From CAWEDP01 sp963807925 (GTDB taxonomy: Bacteria; Acidobacteriota; Vicinamibacteria; Vicinamibacterales; CAVVIG01), in assembly GCA_963807925.1 (NCBI GenBank), contig CAWEDP010000004.1, forward strand, positions 1-64,000: 64,000 bases of DNA, read 5' to 3'. Position 1 is the stretch's first letter, and each line of letters begins with the position of its first letter. This document shows positions 34,682 through 44,629 of the stretch, piece by piece. Position numbers and translations under genes: made by a program. The notes beneath the pieces were generated by a model. The model saw only the letters and a list, made by a program, of their open reading frames with translations, had not been told where the DNA came from and ran no database searches.

Positions 34682-36640
34682 TTGCCCTATCGTCAGACCG
34701 AGTCGCTGAACACTCCGGTTCGAAGTGACGCCGGCGTCGTGAGGCCGGCGCTTGCCCGCTGGTTCGTTCAGGGTCTCCACGAGCCGCCGGGACCCCACGC
34801 GCGCCCGTCGCACACAACCGACTGGTGGAAGGTGATGTGCCTCACCGGCGTCGACTACTTCTCGACGCTCGCGTATCAGCCGAGCATCGCCTATCTGGCA
34901 GCCGGCGCCCTGTCCCCGATCGCGACCTTCGTCCTCGTCGTCCTCACCCTGGCGGGCGCGCTGCCGATGTACAGCCGGATCGCGGAGATGAGCCCTCATG
35001 GCCAGGGCAGCATTCTGATTCTCGAGGACCTGTTCCCCAAGTGGAAGGGGAAGGTCCTGGTGCTCTGTCTGCTCGGCTTCGCCGCGACCGATTTCGTCAT
35101 CACGATCACGCTGTCGGCGGCGGACGCCACGGCGCACCTGATCGAGAACCCGCTCACGCCGGCCTGGCTCGCGCACCCCATGCTGCTCACCCTGGCGCTG
35201 CTCGTGGTCCTCGGCATCGTCTTCCTGCGCGGGTTCAACGAGGCGATCGCGCTCGCGGTGATCCTGGTCTGCACCTACCTCACGCTGAATGCGACCGTCA
35301 TCGCGGCGAGCGTCGGCCACATCGCGAAACATCCGGACCTGCTCGCGAACTGGCGCCGGATGCTCTTCGCCCAGCACGGCAATCCGCTGACGATGCTGCT
35401 GGTAGCGATGATCCTCTTTCCGAAGCTGGCGCTCGGTCTCTCGGGGTTCGAGACCGGCGTCGCCGTGATGCCGCTGGTCCGCGGCGACGCGGAGGATCTC
35501 GAGGAGTGGCCGGTAGGCCGGATCCGGAACACGAAGAAGCTGCTGCGCACGGCGGCCCTGATCATGAGCGTGATGCTGATTGCGAGCAGCCTCGTCACGG
35601 CCGTCATCATCCCGCCGCCGCTGTTCCAGCCGCACCAGCCGGCCGACGGCCGCGCGATGGCGTACCTGGCGCACGAGCTGATCGGCAACGGGTTCGGCAC
35701 CGCCTTCGACCTCGTCACCGTCGCGATTCTGTGGTTCGCCGGGGCGTCGGCCATGGCCGGCCTGTTGAATCTCGTGCCGCGCTACCTGCCGCGGTACGGC
35801 ATGGCGCCGGAGTGGGCGCGGGCGACGCGTCCGCTGGTCGCCATGTTCACCGGGATCACCGTGCTCGTCACGATCATCTTCGACGCGAGCGTGGACGCAC
35901 AGGGCGGCGCCTACGCGACCGGCGTGCTCGTGCTCATGAGCTCGGCCGCGCTCGCCGTCGCCATCATGGCCTGGCGGCAGCAGCGCCACTGGGTGCCGTA
36001 CCTGACCATCACCGCGGTGTTCATCTACACGACCGTCACGAACATCTTCGAGCGGCCGGAAGGGATCAAGATTGCGTCGGTCTTCATCGTGACGATCATC
36101 GCCACGTCGCTCATCTCACGCGCCCTCAGGTCGACCGAGCTCCGCGTCCAGGGCATCGTGGCCGACGACGAGGCGACGGCGTTCATCGACGACGCGGCGC
36201 GCTCGGGCCGGGGCGTGCGAATCATCGCGAACCGCCCGCGGACCGGGGCGGCGTCGGAGTACGCGAGCAAGCTGCGCGAAGCCCGCGATTCGCACCACAT
36301 CCCCGAGGACGATCCGGTGCTGTTCCTCGAGATCCGCCCCGGCGACGCGTCGCAGTTCAGCGACGTGCTGAGGCTGCACGGCGTGCGGGTGGACGGCCAC
36401 TCGGTGCTGCGCTGCCAGAGCCCGGCCATTCCCAACGCGATCGCGGCGCTGCTGCTGCACGTCCGCGACCGGACCGGACAGATTCCCCACGTCTACTTCG
36501 GGTGGACCGAGGGGAACCCGATCACGTACCTCTTGAAATTCCTCGCGTTCGGCGAAGGCGACACCGCGCCGGTCACGCGCGAGGTCTTGCGGCAATCAGA
36601 GCCCGATCCGCTGCGCCGTCCGCGCGTGCATGTCGGGTAG
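34682..36640 (+). CDS. APC-superfamily amino acid/cation permease
   Basis: This 652-residue protein has about 12 membrane helices between residues 50 and 480 (MCLTGVDYFSTLAYQPSIAY, ILILEDLFPKWKGKVLVLC, LALGLSGFETGVAV) and a 150-residue cytosolic C-terminal domain (RVQGIVADDEATAFIDDA, PDPLRRPRVHVG). It belongs to the APC superfamily; KUP-type transporters are one relative. The C-terminal part looks like a USP-type regulatory domain. TTG 34682 lies 12 bases after the cupin stop; a weak AGGATCC precedes it, and downstream alternatives are possible. Confidence 0.88.
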   Translation: MPYRQTESLNTPVRSDAGVVRPALARWFVQGLHEPPGPHARPSHTTDWWKVMCLTGVDYFSTLAYQPSIAYLAAGALSPIATFVLVVLTLAGALPMYSRIAEMSPHGQGSILILEDLFPKWKGKVLVLCLLGFAATDFVITITLSAADATAHLIENPLTPAWLAHPMLLTLALLVVLGIVFLRGFNEAIALAVILVCTYLTLNATVIAASVGHIAKHPDLLANWRRMLFAQHGNPLTMLLVAMILFPKLALGLSGFETGVAVMPLVRGDAEDLEEWPVGRIRNTKKLLRTAALIMSVMLIASSLVTAVIIPPPLFQPHQPADGRAMAYLAHELIGNGFGTAFDLVTVAILWFAGASAMAGLLNLVPRYLPRYGMAPEWARATRPLVAMFTGITVLVTIIFDASVDAQGGAYATGVLVLMSSAALAVAIMAWRQQRHWVPYLTITAVFIYTTVTNIFERPEGIKIASVFIVTIIATSLISRALRSTELRVQGIVADDEATAFIDDAARSGRGVRIIANRPRTGAASEYASKLREARDSHHIPEDDPVLFLEIRPGDASQFSDVLRLHGVRVDGHSVLRCQSPAIPNAIAALLLHVRDRTGQIPHVYFGWTEGNPITYLLKFLAFGEGDTAPVTREVLRQSEPDPLRRPRVHVG

Positions 36641-36704
36641 CCGCGCGGCGGCGCCTGGGGCTCGCCGGATGGTGATTTGGCCGCGTGGGCGGCGGGACGT
36701 GCGA

Positions 36705-36710
36705 TAGAGT
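36705..36710 (+). promoter_or_regulatory. -10 box of a leaderless promoter
   Basis: TAGAGT with six bases to the ATG at 36717. No Shine-Dalgarno site precedes the start. This matches the TANNNT-N6-ATG layout of leaderless genes. Confidence 0.45.
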
Positions 36711-36716
36711 GATCCC

Positions 36717-39561
36717 ATGGCTCGACAACTGTTGCGCGCCGCGCCGATCACTGCACTGCTGGTCGCGCTGACCGGCGCGTCCGCGTTCGTCTTCACGCAG
36801 GCCCCCGCCGCTCCCCCGCCGCGCTTCGCGCCGCAGGACCGGCTCCCGTTCGACCGCGCCATCCATACGGGGACGCTCTCCAACGGCCTCACCTACTTCG
36901 TGCGGCAGAACGGCCGGCCCGAAAAGCGGGTGTCGCTGCGGCTCGCCGTCAAGTCGGGGTCGATGGAGGAAGCCGACGACCAGCAGGGGCTCGCACATTT
37001 CATCGAGCACATGGCGTTCAACGGCAGCACGCATTTCAAGCCCGGCGAGCTGGTCTCCACCTTCGAGAAGATCGGCGCCCGGCTGGGCCCGCACGTCAAC
37101 GCGTACACCAGCTTCGACGAGACGGTGTACATGCTCGACCTCCCCAGCGACCGGCCAGACGTCGTCCAGCAGGGCCTCACCGCGCTCGCCGATTTCGCCG
37201 GCGGGCTGACGCTCGACCCGGTCGAAGTGGACAAGGAGCGCGGCGTCGTCATCGAAGAATGGCGGGGCGGGCTGGGCGCCGGGTCGAGAATCCGGGACAA
37301 GCAGATCCCGGTCCTGTACACGAAATCGCGGTACGCCGAGCGGCTGCCCATCGGCAAGCCCGACGTGATCCGTACGGCGCCGGTCGAGCGCCTGCGCGCG
37401 TACTACGATACCTGGTATCGCCCCGAGCGGATGGCCGTCGTCATCGTCGGCGACATCGACACCGCCCCGATCGAGGCGAGCGTCAAGACCATGTTCGGAC
37501 CGATCAAGGCGCGCGCAAAGGCGCAGCGCGAACCGGACAAGAAAGTCCCGATCCTCAAGCAGCACGTCGTCCGGGTGATCACCGACCCGGAGGTGACGCA
37601 GTCGAGCGTGCAGATCGTCCGCAAGCACCTGAAGGACCCCGAAGGACGCGTGGCCGACTACCGGCGGGACCTCGTCGAACGGCTGATGCAGGACATGTTC
37701 AACGAGCGGTTCGGCGAGCTCGTGCGCAAACCCGACGCCGCGTTCCTCGGCGCCGGCGCGTCGGGCGGCGGGCTGAGCGAAACCGTGGAGACGTTTTCGG
37801 TCGCGGCTCGAGTACCCGACGGGAAGATCCGGGACGGCGGCGCTGCTGTCGCACTCGAGGCGCGGCGCGCCCGCGACTTCGGCTTCTCCGCGTCCGAGCT
37901 CGAACGCGCCAAGAAGTGGCTGTCGGCCGCCTACGAGCGCGCGTACGCCGAGCGCGACAAGTCGGAGAGCGGCGATCTCGCGCAGGAGTGCCTGAACTAC
38001 TTCCTGAACCAGGAACCGGCGCCGGGAATCGAGTACCGAGTACGGGCTGGTCAGGCAAATCATGCCCGGCATCAGCATCTCGGAAACCAACGAGATGGCG
38101 CGGCGGCTGTTGAGCGACGACAACACGACGGTGCTCGCCGTTTCACCCGACAAGGCCGCCGGCATCCCGAGCGATGCCGACCTCAGGAGCGCGCTGGAGG
38201 CGGTCGGGAAAGCGACGCTCACCGCCTGGACCGACACCGCCGCCGTCGGATCGTTCATGGCCGAGAAACCGCAGCCGGGCGCCATCGCCTCGCGGCGGGA
38301 CCTCCCGGAGCTGGGCATCTCGATCGTGCGCTTCGCGAACGGCGTCGAGGCGTGGCTCAAACCGACCGATTTCAAGAACGATCAGGTGCTCTTCGATCTC
38401 GAATCGCTGGGGGGCGCGTCGCTGGCGCCGATGGCCGATTACGTCGAGGCGACGCTCGCCGATACCTACGTGGATCGATCGGGCGCCGGCGGCGTGAAGG
38501 CACCCGACCTCGAGAAGCTCCTGGCCGGCAAGGTCGCGTCGGCGACTCCGTTCATCGGGTTGTCCACGCACGGCGTGTCGGGCTCCGCATCGCCAGCCGA
38601 CCTCGAGACGGCCCTGCAGCTGCTGTACGCGGAGTTTACAGCGCCGGGCGACGACCCGGAGGCGTTCGCCGTGCTGAAGCGGCAGCTCGAAGCGTCGATC
38701 GCCAATCGGGAACAGTCGCCCGGACGGGTCTTCAGCGACCATCTCACGCAGGTGAACACGTGCCATCACTACACGGCCCGGCCGCTGACGGCCGACCGGA
38801 TCGAGGCGCTTGACCGCCAGAAGATGGTCACCTACTACCACGAGCGGTTCGCCAACGCGGCCGATTTCACCTTCTTCATGGTCGGCGCCTTCAAGCTGGA
38901 CGCCGCCCTGCCGCTCGTCGCGCAGTATGTCGGATCGCTGCCGTCCACAGGCCCGAGAACAGCGTCGTTCCGGGACGTCGGATTGTGCTTCCCCGACAAG
39001 GTGGAGCATGAGCGGGTCGAGAAAGGGCGCGAGCCGCGCGCGCAGACGGTTGTCAGCTTCTTCGCCAGCCCGTCCATCGATCCGGTCGAGCAGGAAACCG
39101 TATCCGAGGCGCTGTCAGTCCTCCAGACCTCGCTCAGGGACATCCTGCGCGAAGAGCTCGGCCAGACCTACAGCGTGTCGGTCGGCCTCTCACAGCCGCT
39201 TCCGCAGCCGTCGTACGGCCGGGCCGAAATCAGCTTCGGCGCAGCGCCCGAAAACATCGACGCGATGACCGACCGCGTGCTGAAAGAGGTGAAGCGGCTG
39301 CAGGACGAGGGGCCGTCGGCCGACCTGACCTCGCGGGCCAAGGAAGGCGCGCGACGGACCTACGAGACGTCGCTCAAACAGAACGGCTACTGGCTCCGGC
39401 GGCTGGCCACCGTGCTCATGCTGGGGCAGAGCCCGTCCGACATTCCGCGTCGCCAGGAACGGATCGACGCCATCACCCCGGAGCGCCTGCGGGACGCGTT
39501 CAGACGCTACTTCCCCATGGATCGATACACCACGGTCACGCTCGTGCCGGACAAATCATAG
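36717..39561 (+). CDS. M16 zinc peptidase, frameshifted
   Basis: This is a large M16 family peptidase of about 947 residues. The zinc site is HFIEH (His94, Glu97, His98) with Glu174 in KERGVVIEE. A signal ends near FVFTQAP. At 38031-38041 the sequence GAGTACCGAGTAC has one base too many; removing C 38037 restores GIEYEYGLVRQIMPGISI and joins the two frames. The second half (LKPTDFKNDQVLFDLESLGG, REELGQTYSVSVGLSQPL) is the non-catalytic M16_C half. The family is periplasmic. The gene is preceded by a -10-like TAGAGT six bases before its ATG. Confidence 0.88.
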
Positions 39562-39613
39562 GGGACGTCGTGAGGGCGAGGTGGGGCGACGCGAGCGAGT
39601 GGGCGAGGAGGGC

Positions 39614-39637
39614 GGCGAGGACGCCAGCGTCCTCGCC
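39614..39637. terminator. Hairpin between convergent genes
   Basis: A perfect 11-base stem, GGCGAGGACGC with GCGTCCTCGCC and a two-base loop, between the convergent M16 and zinc-ribbon genes. No T tract, so it is at most a weak or Rho-type bidirectional barrier. Confidence 0.45.
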
Positions 39638-39655
39638 TTCCCCTGGGGATCCGGT

Positions 39656-39793
39656 CTATTCGGGCGAAATCGACGTCCGTCCGCAGTCGTCGCAGCGCAG
39701 GTAGACCACCGGCAGAGCTTCGGAACGGCCGATCACCTTGGCGCTCGGCACCCCGCACCGCGGACACACGATTCCAGATGAACGCTTGGCCAC
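39656..39793 (-). CDS. 45-residue zinc-ribbon protein
   Basis: This very short protein has two CxxC pairs, CPRCG and CDDCG, spaced 21 residues apart, the pattern of a zinc ribbon. The start is GTG 39793 with AAGGAG nine bases upstream, a strong site for such a small gene. The frame stays open upstream to an ATG at 39901 but the start with the Shine-Dalgarno site is preferred. It converges with the M16 gene. Function unknown; it could bind nucleic acid or act as a small metal protein. Confidence 0.7.
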   Translation of the reverse strand: MAKRSSGIVCPRCGVPSAKVIGRSEALPVVYLRCDDCGRTSISPE

Positions 39794-39904
39794 GAGTCTT
39801 TCTCCTTTGCCTTGTTTAGACTCCGGTCCGTGACAAAAGGATGCAGGAATCGCTGAGTTTTCGGCCAGATGGCCAAGCGACCGTAAGTCGCTGGTCCTCA
39901 AGAG

Positions 39905-40432
39905 CTATTGGGTGCGCGTCAGTTGCCCTCGCGACGCACCGCCCGGGTTGAGCGCGGTGTGGACGTTGAAATAGAACCCCGACGGGTTGTTCACGATCTG
40001 GTTCGCCAGATCCACGGGGCTGACCGGGAAGCCCGAGTGAACGTAACTTCCGGTGCCGTTGGGGAAGGTAACCTCGCCCGCTGCGGGGATCATGTTGATG
40101 ACCACACCCCCGTTCGATCCGGCGGCGGCCTGATGGATGTGGGCGAGCGTGATGACAGCGCCCGCTGGAAACCCGGAGAATGTCGCGCTGACGTCGAAGG
40201 TCGCCGCCGTGATGTTCCCGGATGCATCGCGCGTGGTGTTCATCGTGAGCCTGGCCTGTCCGGACGCTCCCGATTCGGCGTTGGTAATCGGTGGAACTTC
40301 GTTGCCGGCCGCCAGCGCCGCCGTGAACACGAACGTGGTCTGCAACGTGGGCGTCGTCGGCGGATTGTCGTTGCTGCTGCATCCCACGGCCAGCACACTC
40401 GTTGCGAGAGCCAGAATCGTCAGACGTGGCAT
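39905..40432 (-). CDS. CHRD-domain lipoprotein
   Basis: This 175-residue protein has a lipobox (LAVGC, Cys18) and a CHRD domain: FTAALAAGNEVPPITNAESG, GQARLTMN, FPAGAVITLAHIHQ and FYFNVHTALNPGGASRGQL. The CHRD fold is a secreted beta domain of unclear role, first described in chordin. ATG 40432 gives the lipobox in a normal place. It follows the DUF5777 barrel by 39 bases, so both are likely one transcript and both are surface-exposed. Confidence 0.88.
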   Translation of the reverse strand: MPRLTILALATSVLAVGCSSNDNPPTTPTLQTTFVFTAALAAGNEVPPITNAESGASGQARLTMNTTRDASGNITAATFDVSATFSGFPAGAVITLAHIHQAAAGSNGGVVINMIPAAGEVTFPNGTGSYVHSGFPVSPVDLANQIVNNPSGFYFNVHTALNPGGASRGQLTRTQ

Positions 40433-40471
40433 GGGTCATCTCCTCGCCCGTCGCGGGCGGACATTGGACAC

Positions 40472-41324
40472 TCAAAAGAACTTGCGCGTCAGGTTGAAGC
40501 CGAGATAGAGGGTTTGAGGCGCGCCGCCCCGCGCGATCTGGCCGAACGTCGTCCCAATCGTGTTGGCGAAGGTCAACTGGAAGACATGCCCACCGGCCCG
40601 CTTTTCGATGCCGAAGCCGGTACTCGGTCTGGCCCGGAGCGTAACCGGCCGCGCGCGGCGAGGCCTCGGCCACGACGTAGACGGTGGAAGAAATGCGCGC
40701 CCGACCCCCGACGCCGATGTAGAAGGTGTCGCGGTTCTCGCCGAGGGCCGCCGCCGAGTTGTGAACCCAGATGGGAGTCGCATAGACCGCCGCACGGTCC
40801 TGGATCTCGCGCGACACGACAGCGCCGACGGCCGGCGCCACCTGCCGCGAGACGGTGAAGCCGTTCGAGCGCTCGTGGAAGTTGTTCGGCGACTCGACCG
40901 ACAGGATGCCGGACACCGACACCGGCATCGTGCCGGACTGCCGGATCGGATCGTACTTGGCCGAGAGCTGAATGGTCTTGTCGAAGCTCGATCGATGGAC
41001 GGCGGCCTGCAGGTGCGGCATCACGCCGTACCGGAACTCCAGGCCAATCGTGGCGCCGCGATCGAGGCCGAACAGATCGTTGGCCTGGTCGCCGAAGCTG
41101 CCGTCGCGCAGGTTGCCGCCGAAGCGGTGGGTCAGGTGGAAGTCGCCCTTGCCGGCCGGCAGTCGAAGCGTCGTCGGCAGGTTGACGAGCGAGAAGTCGG
41201 GTTGCGCAACGTCGAGCGCTGCGTCGTCGTCGGTCGCCTGCGCCGAGAGGCCGCCAGGCAGCCCGACAATGAAGACGACAGCAAGCAGGGCGGGCAGCGA
41301 GGACAGAGGTCGAGTCTGGGTCAC
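40472..41324 (-). CDS. DUF5777-like beta-barrel outer membrane protein, frameshifted
   Basis: About 283 residues of an outer-membrane barrel. A signal ends at GLSAQA. LVNLPTTLRLPAGKGDFHLT, HRFGGN and GLDRGATIGLEFRYGVMPHL match DUF5777. An extra base near 40619-40620 (GAGTACC on the coding strand) breaks the frame; deleting it restores TEYGFGIEKRAGGHVFQLTF and the C-terminal strand NLTRKFF, ending in the Phe expected of outer-membrane barrels. GTG 41324 was chosen for a good signal; TTG 41342 is an alternative. The CHRD lipoprotein gene follows. Confidence 0.8.
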
Positions 41325-41444
41325 GCCGCGCACTCGTAGCAAGGGCGTGACCAGTCGCGAATGAGGGAAATGGTCGGAAACGTTGACGTTGGTCGAATGC
41401 CCGCGTTACCGGCCCCGTAAGCCGTTACGAAGGACGTGCGCAGG

Positions 41445-41876
41445 TCAAGTCCGGTCCAGGTCGGGCACCCAGTGTTTCACGGCCCGCTTGATCTGATCCT
41501 GGGTCAGGTGCTCGGCGTCCGCGCGGCGAACCAGCGCGGGCAACTCCTCGTCGGAGGCGAAGCGGAGCGCGACCATCTGTGGCTTTGTCAACCGCGCCGC
41601 CGCCTCCAGCTCGGGCGGCGAGAGAAGCCGATCGAGACGGATCTTCATCTCCAGCTTGATGATACGGTCCTGCAGCTTGGTCGTGTACTCGCGGCTGATG
41701 ACGAGCATCACGAGTTGCGACGCCATCAGCGCGCCGAGGCCGCCGGCCATGGCGGCCCGTCCCCCGATGGCGAATCCCCGCAGGGCGAAGAAGACCGCCG
41801 CCAGTACCAAAAAGAGGAACCCGACACCGGTCAGCTTCGGGTTGTGCCGGTGGTTGGCGTAGGTCTGGGACATCAT
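41445..41876 (-). CDS. DUF6526 small membrane protein
   Basis: This 143-residue protein has two membrane helices (LTGVGFLFLVLAAVFFALRG, GGLGALMASQLVMLVIS) and a C-terminal helical tail (QDRIIKLEMKIRLDRLLSPP). It matches the DUF6526 family, whose function is unknown. It starts three bases after tatC and so is probably co-transcribed with it. The second Met is three bases downstream. A role near protein export is only suggested by context. Confidence 0.85.
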   Translation of the reverse strand: MMSQTYANHRHNPKLTGVGFLFLVLAAVFFALRGFAIGGRAAMAGGLGALMASQLVMLVISREYTTKLQDRIIKLEMKIRLDRLLSPPELEAAARLTKPQMVALRFASDEELPALVRRADAEHLTQDQIKRAVKHWVPDLDRT

Positions 41877-41879
41877 CGA

Positions 41880-42695
41880 TCACTTCTCCGCCGCGGCGTC
41901 GTCCTTGCGGCGGGCGACCGGCGCGACAATCCACGCGATGAGGATGCCGATGACGTACAGGCCGATCATCGGCATGGCGAACAGGGCCTGGGTCGCGGCG
42001 TCGCCGCTGGGCGTGATGACGGCGGCGGCGATGAAGATGACGAGCACCGCGTATTTGAAGCTGGACAGGAGGAACCGCGCGGTCACGAGGCCCATCTTGG
42101 CCAGGAAGAAGACCACGGCGGGCATCTGGAAGACCAGACCCATGCCGAACAGCATCTTCGTGTAGAGGCCGAACACGTCGTCGAGCCTCGGCATGAAGGC
42201 GAGCGTCGTCGTGTTGAAGCTGCCGAAGAACGCGATCATCCAGCGGAACACGATGTAGTGATTGAACAGCGCGCCGCCGATGAATCCGGTGGTGGTCAGG
42301 ACGATGAACCAGAACGCGAACATCTTGTGCTGCTTCTGATAGAGGATCGGCGCGACGATCCGCCAGACCTGGTACATGAGGAACGGCGCGGCGAACACGA
42401 CGCCCGCAATCAGCGCGATCTGCACGTAGACCGAGAACGCTTCGCCCGGCTGCGTGTAGATCAGCTTGCTGCCGGCCGGGAGGACGGAACGAATCGGCCG
42501 GAACACGTAGGCGAAGATCGGGTTGATGAAGGCGAAGGCGACGACCATGCCGATGCCGACCGCGATCGCGCTGTGGACCAGCCGCCGCCGCAGATCGTCC
42601 AGGGTGTCGAGAACCGACATGCCCGACAATCCGTCCTCGAAATCGACCAACGGACGATCGTCGTCCTCAGCGCGGCGTGCCAGGTGCAGCTTCAT
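41880..42695 (-). CDS. tatC: Twin-arginine translocase subunit TatC
   Basis: This 271-residue protein is the core receptor of the Tat export system. It has six membrane helices. The N-terminal LDDLRRRLVHSAIAV corresponds to the conserved first cytosolic stretch, and FAAPFLMYQVWRIVAPILY, FNHYIVFRWMI and ITPSGDAATQALFAMPMIGL are the family's landmarks. The extended start at 42695 adds 25 residues; ATG at residue 26 (MSVLDTLDDLR) is an alternative. Tat substrates here include the DUF1501 protein at 28706. No tatA or tatB is seen in the window. Confidence 0.95.
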   Translation of the reverse strand: MKLHLARRAEDDDRPLVDFEDGLSGMSVLDTLDDLRRRLVHSAIAVGIGMVVAFAFINPIFAYVFRPIRSVLPAGSKLIYTQPGEAFSVYVQIALIAGVVFAAPFLMYQVWRIVAPILYQKQHKMFAFWFIVLTTTGFIGGALFNHYIVFRWMIAFFGSFNTTTLAFMPRLDDVFGLYTKMLFGMGLVFQMPAVVFFLAKMGLVTARFLLSSFKYAVLVIFIAAAVITPSGDAATQALFAMPMIGLYVIGILIAWIVAPVARRKDDAAAEK

Positions 42696-42758
42696 GCGAT
42701 GCCTTCATTATATGGGGGCGCGACGCCGGGAACCGGCGGGGGGCCGGGTGCAGCCGGA

Positions 42759-43460
42759 CTACCGAAAACGTTTGCCGACGCCGGCCACCCGCACGGCGCG
42801 GCCGACCGTCTGGCGAACGGCACGGCTGCCGCGCCCATGCCCGGCGAACGCCTGAAGCCCCGCCAGCGAAAACGACGTCACGTGATCGGCCAGCGCGGCG
42901 ACCGTGTCGGCAGTCAGCGTCATGCCCGGGTCCAGCCGCGCCGCCACCGGGTTGGGAATCAATGCCACGCACAGTGCGTGAATGGAGTGCGCGCACTGGA
43001 CGACGCACGCGTCGTCGGAGGGACGATCGAGCAGTTCTGCGACAAGTCCGGCGAGATACAGCAGACGCGGCCGCATGGCCTCGCGGACGATGAAATCGAG
43101 CGCGGGCGTCGGGTCGGCGAGCTCGCGGGATAGGAGCTGGTGGATCCATGAGTCGCGCCCGGACGCCGCGAGCCGCTCGAGAAACGCCTGGACGTAGGCC
43201 TGCAGCCGTCGGTCCGGCGCGCCGCCGGCGCCGGTCGCGCGGGCCGAGGCAAGCGTGGATCGCATCGCGTCGACGGCCGCCTGCAGCACCTCGCGATAGA
43301 GTCCCAGTTTGTCGCCGAAGTGGTAGTTGACCGCCGCGACGTTGGCGTTCGCCGCCCTGCAGATCTCGCGAACCGTGACGCGCTTGAAGCCGCGGCGGGC
43401 GAACAGGCGGGCCGCCGTCGTCAGCACCCGATCGCGGGTCTCCCGATCCGGGATTCTCAT
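42759..43460 (-). CDS. TetR/CecR-family transcriptional repressor
   Basis: This 233-residue TetR-family repressor has its helix-turn-helix at residues about 10-50 (LTTAARLFARRGFKRVTVRE, ICRAANANVAAVNYHFGDK) and a C-terminal domain like CecR/DUF1956 (LLSRELADPTPALDFIV). ATG 43460 is preferred over an in-frame start at 43505. It is the last gene of a four-gene run whose other members are HlyD, an ABC ATPase and a permease, the YbhGFSR layout. It probably binds the palindrome at 46831-46861. Ligand unknown; cefoperazone or chloramphenicol act on CecR in E. coli. Confidence 0.88.
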   Translation of the reverse strand: MRIPDRETRDRVLTTAARLFARRGFKRVTVREICRAANANVAAVNYHFGDKLGLYREVLQAAVDAMRSTLASARATGAGGAPDRRLQAYVQAFLERLAASGRDSWIHQLLSRELADPTPALDFIVREAMRPRLLYLAGLVAELLDRPSDDACVVQCAHSIHALCVALIPNPVAARLDPGMTLTADTVAALADHVTSFSLAGLQAFAGHGRGSRAVRQTVGRAVRVAGVGKRFR

Positions 43461-43512
43461 CACTCGGCGATCGGCACGGCTCGGGCGGGCTCCCTCGGTG
43501 CGCACGCGGCCT

Positions 43513-44625
43513 CTACAAGGTCCGCTTGAACAGCCGCGTCGCGGCGGTCATCGCGATGGTCGAGAAGACGACCAGGTAGAGCAGGTCGCCTCCGATGGCC
43601 GTGATGCTGGTGTTCTTCAGCAGCAGGCTCTTGAGCGCGTGTACGGCGTAGGTGAACGGATCGACGGCGGCGATCACCTGCATCCAGCCGGGGAACCCCT
43701 GCTGCGGGTACACCGCCCCGCTCGGGAAGTAGAGGATCGTGTTGAGGACGCCGAACATCGCGCGGGGCATCAGCGGGTCCGTCATGCGGACCATCAGCAG
43801 GAACATCATGCTGACGAGCGCGAACGCCGTCGTCACGATCACGACCTCGAGCCGCAGCAGGCGCATCGGGTCGAACGGGTTCGGCACGCCCGCGATCACC
43901 GATCCGACGAGCATGATCGCCATGCCCGCAATCACCGCCTTGATCGTGCCGGAGATATTGAACCCGGCAATCAGCTCGAGCTTCGTGATCGGCGTGACGA
44001 GGTAGCCCTCGTGGAGCCCTCGCGCCTTGTCGTCGATGAAGATGATGCCGCCGCCGATCATCACCATCATGAAGATGGACATCACGATCGATCCGGGCAG
44101 CAGGTATTGCACGTACGGCACGTACGGATACACCTCCACGACGTCCACGGCGGCCTCTTCGGGCATCCGAGGGGCGATGGCCGGCTGGTTGAACGCGGCC
44201 ATCAGGCTGCCCACCTGTCCCGCCAGCGTCGCCGAGACGAAGTTGTCGGTGTTGTCCTCGATGAGCGCGATGCGGGGCTCGGTCCGCTGCAGCACGCGGC
44301 GCGAGAACTCGGGCGGAATGGTCAGCACGCCGTTGATCCGTCCGTTGCGCAGATCGGCGAGCGCCTGGCCCTGGTCCGGGTAGTCGATGGTCTCGAAGGT
44401 GCGCGCGCCCGCGGCCACCGCGCCGCTCAGTTCCCGAATCTTCACTGCCGGCAGGCCGTGATCCTGGTCCACGATGCCGACCTTGAGGTGCTTGACGCTG
44501 CCGCCGAACGCATAGCCGAGCACGCAGAGCTGCACGACCGGCAGCACCATCGACATCACGATCAGCATCGGGCTGCGGCGAAACCGGCGCAGTTCCCGCT
44601 CGACGATGGCGAGGGTTCGTTTCAT
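43513..44625 (-). CDS. ABC-2 transporter permease (YbhS/YbhR-like)
   Basis: This 370-residue permease has an N-terminal membrane helix after an amphipathic segment (IVERELRRFRRSPMLIVMSM), a large extracytoplasmic domain (VGIVDQDHGLPAVKIRELSG) and five helices (YLLPGSIVMSIFMMVMIGGG, IIFIDDKARGLHEGYLVTPI), typical of the ABC-2/YhgE class. It starts four bases after the ATPase gene's stop. With the single copy here, the pump needs homodimers or a partner elsewhere. Efflux of xenobiotics or lipids is inferred. Confidence 0.9.
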   Translation of the reverse strand: MKRTLAIVERELRRFRRSPMLIVMSMVLPVVQLCVLGYAFGGSVKHLKVGIVDQDHGLPAVKIRELSGAVAAGARTFETIDYPDQGQALADLRNGRINGVLTIPPEFSRRVLQRTEPRIALIEDNTDNFVSATLAGQVGSLMAAFNQPAIAPRMPEEAAVDVVEVYPYVPYVQYLLPGSIVMSIFMMVMIGGGIIFIDDKARGLHEGYLVTPITKLELIAGFNISGTIKAVIAGMAIMLVGSVIAGVPNPFDPMRLLRLEVVIVTTAFALVSMMFLLMVRMTDPLMPRAMFGVLNTILYFPSGAVYPQQGFPGWMQVIAAVDPFTYAVHALKSLLLKNTSITAIGGDLLYLVVFSTIAMTAATRLFKRTL

Positions 44626-44629
44626 CGCG

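Noticed and set aside
34322..35989. Minus-strand open frame of 555 codons
   Set aside because: It is antisense to the cupin and APC permease, with no domain and His/Arg-rich composition.
38030..38050. Programmed ribosomal frameshift in the M16 gene
   Set aside because: No slippery heptamer or downstream structure is evident and family members are encoded in one frame, so an error or mutation is simpler.
41436..43133. Plus-strand open frame of 565 codons
   Set aside because: It is antisense to tatC and the TetR gene; composition is that of a shadow frame.
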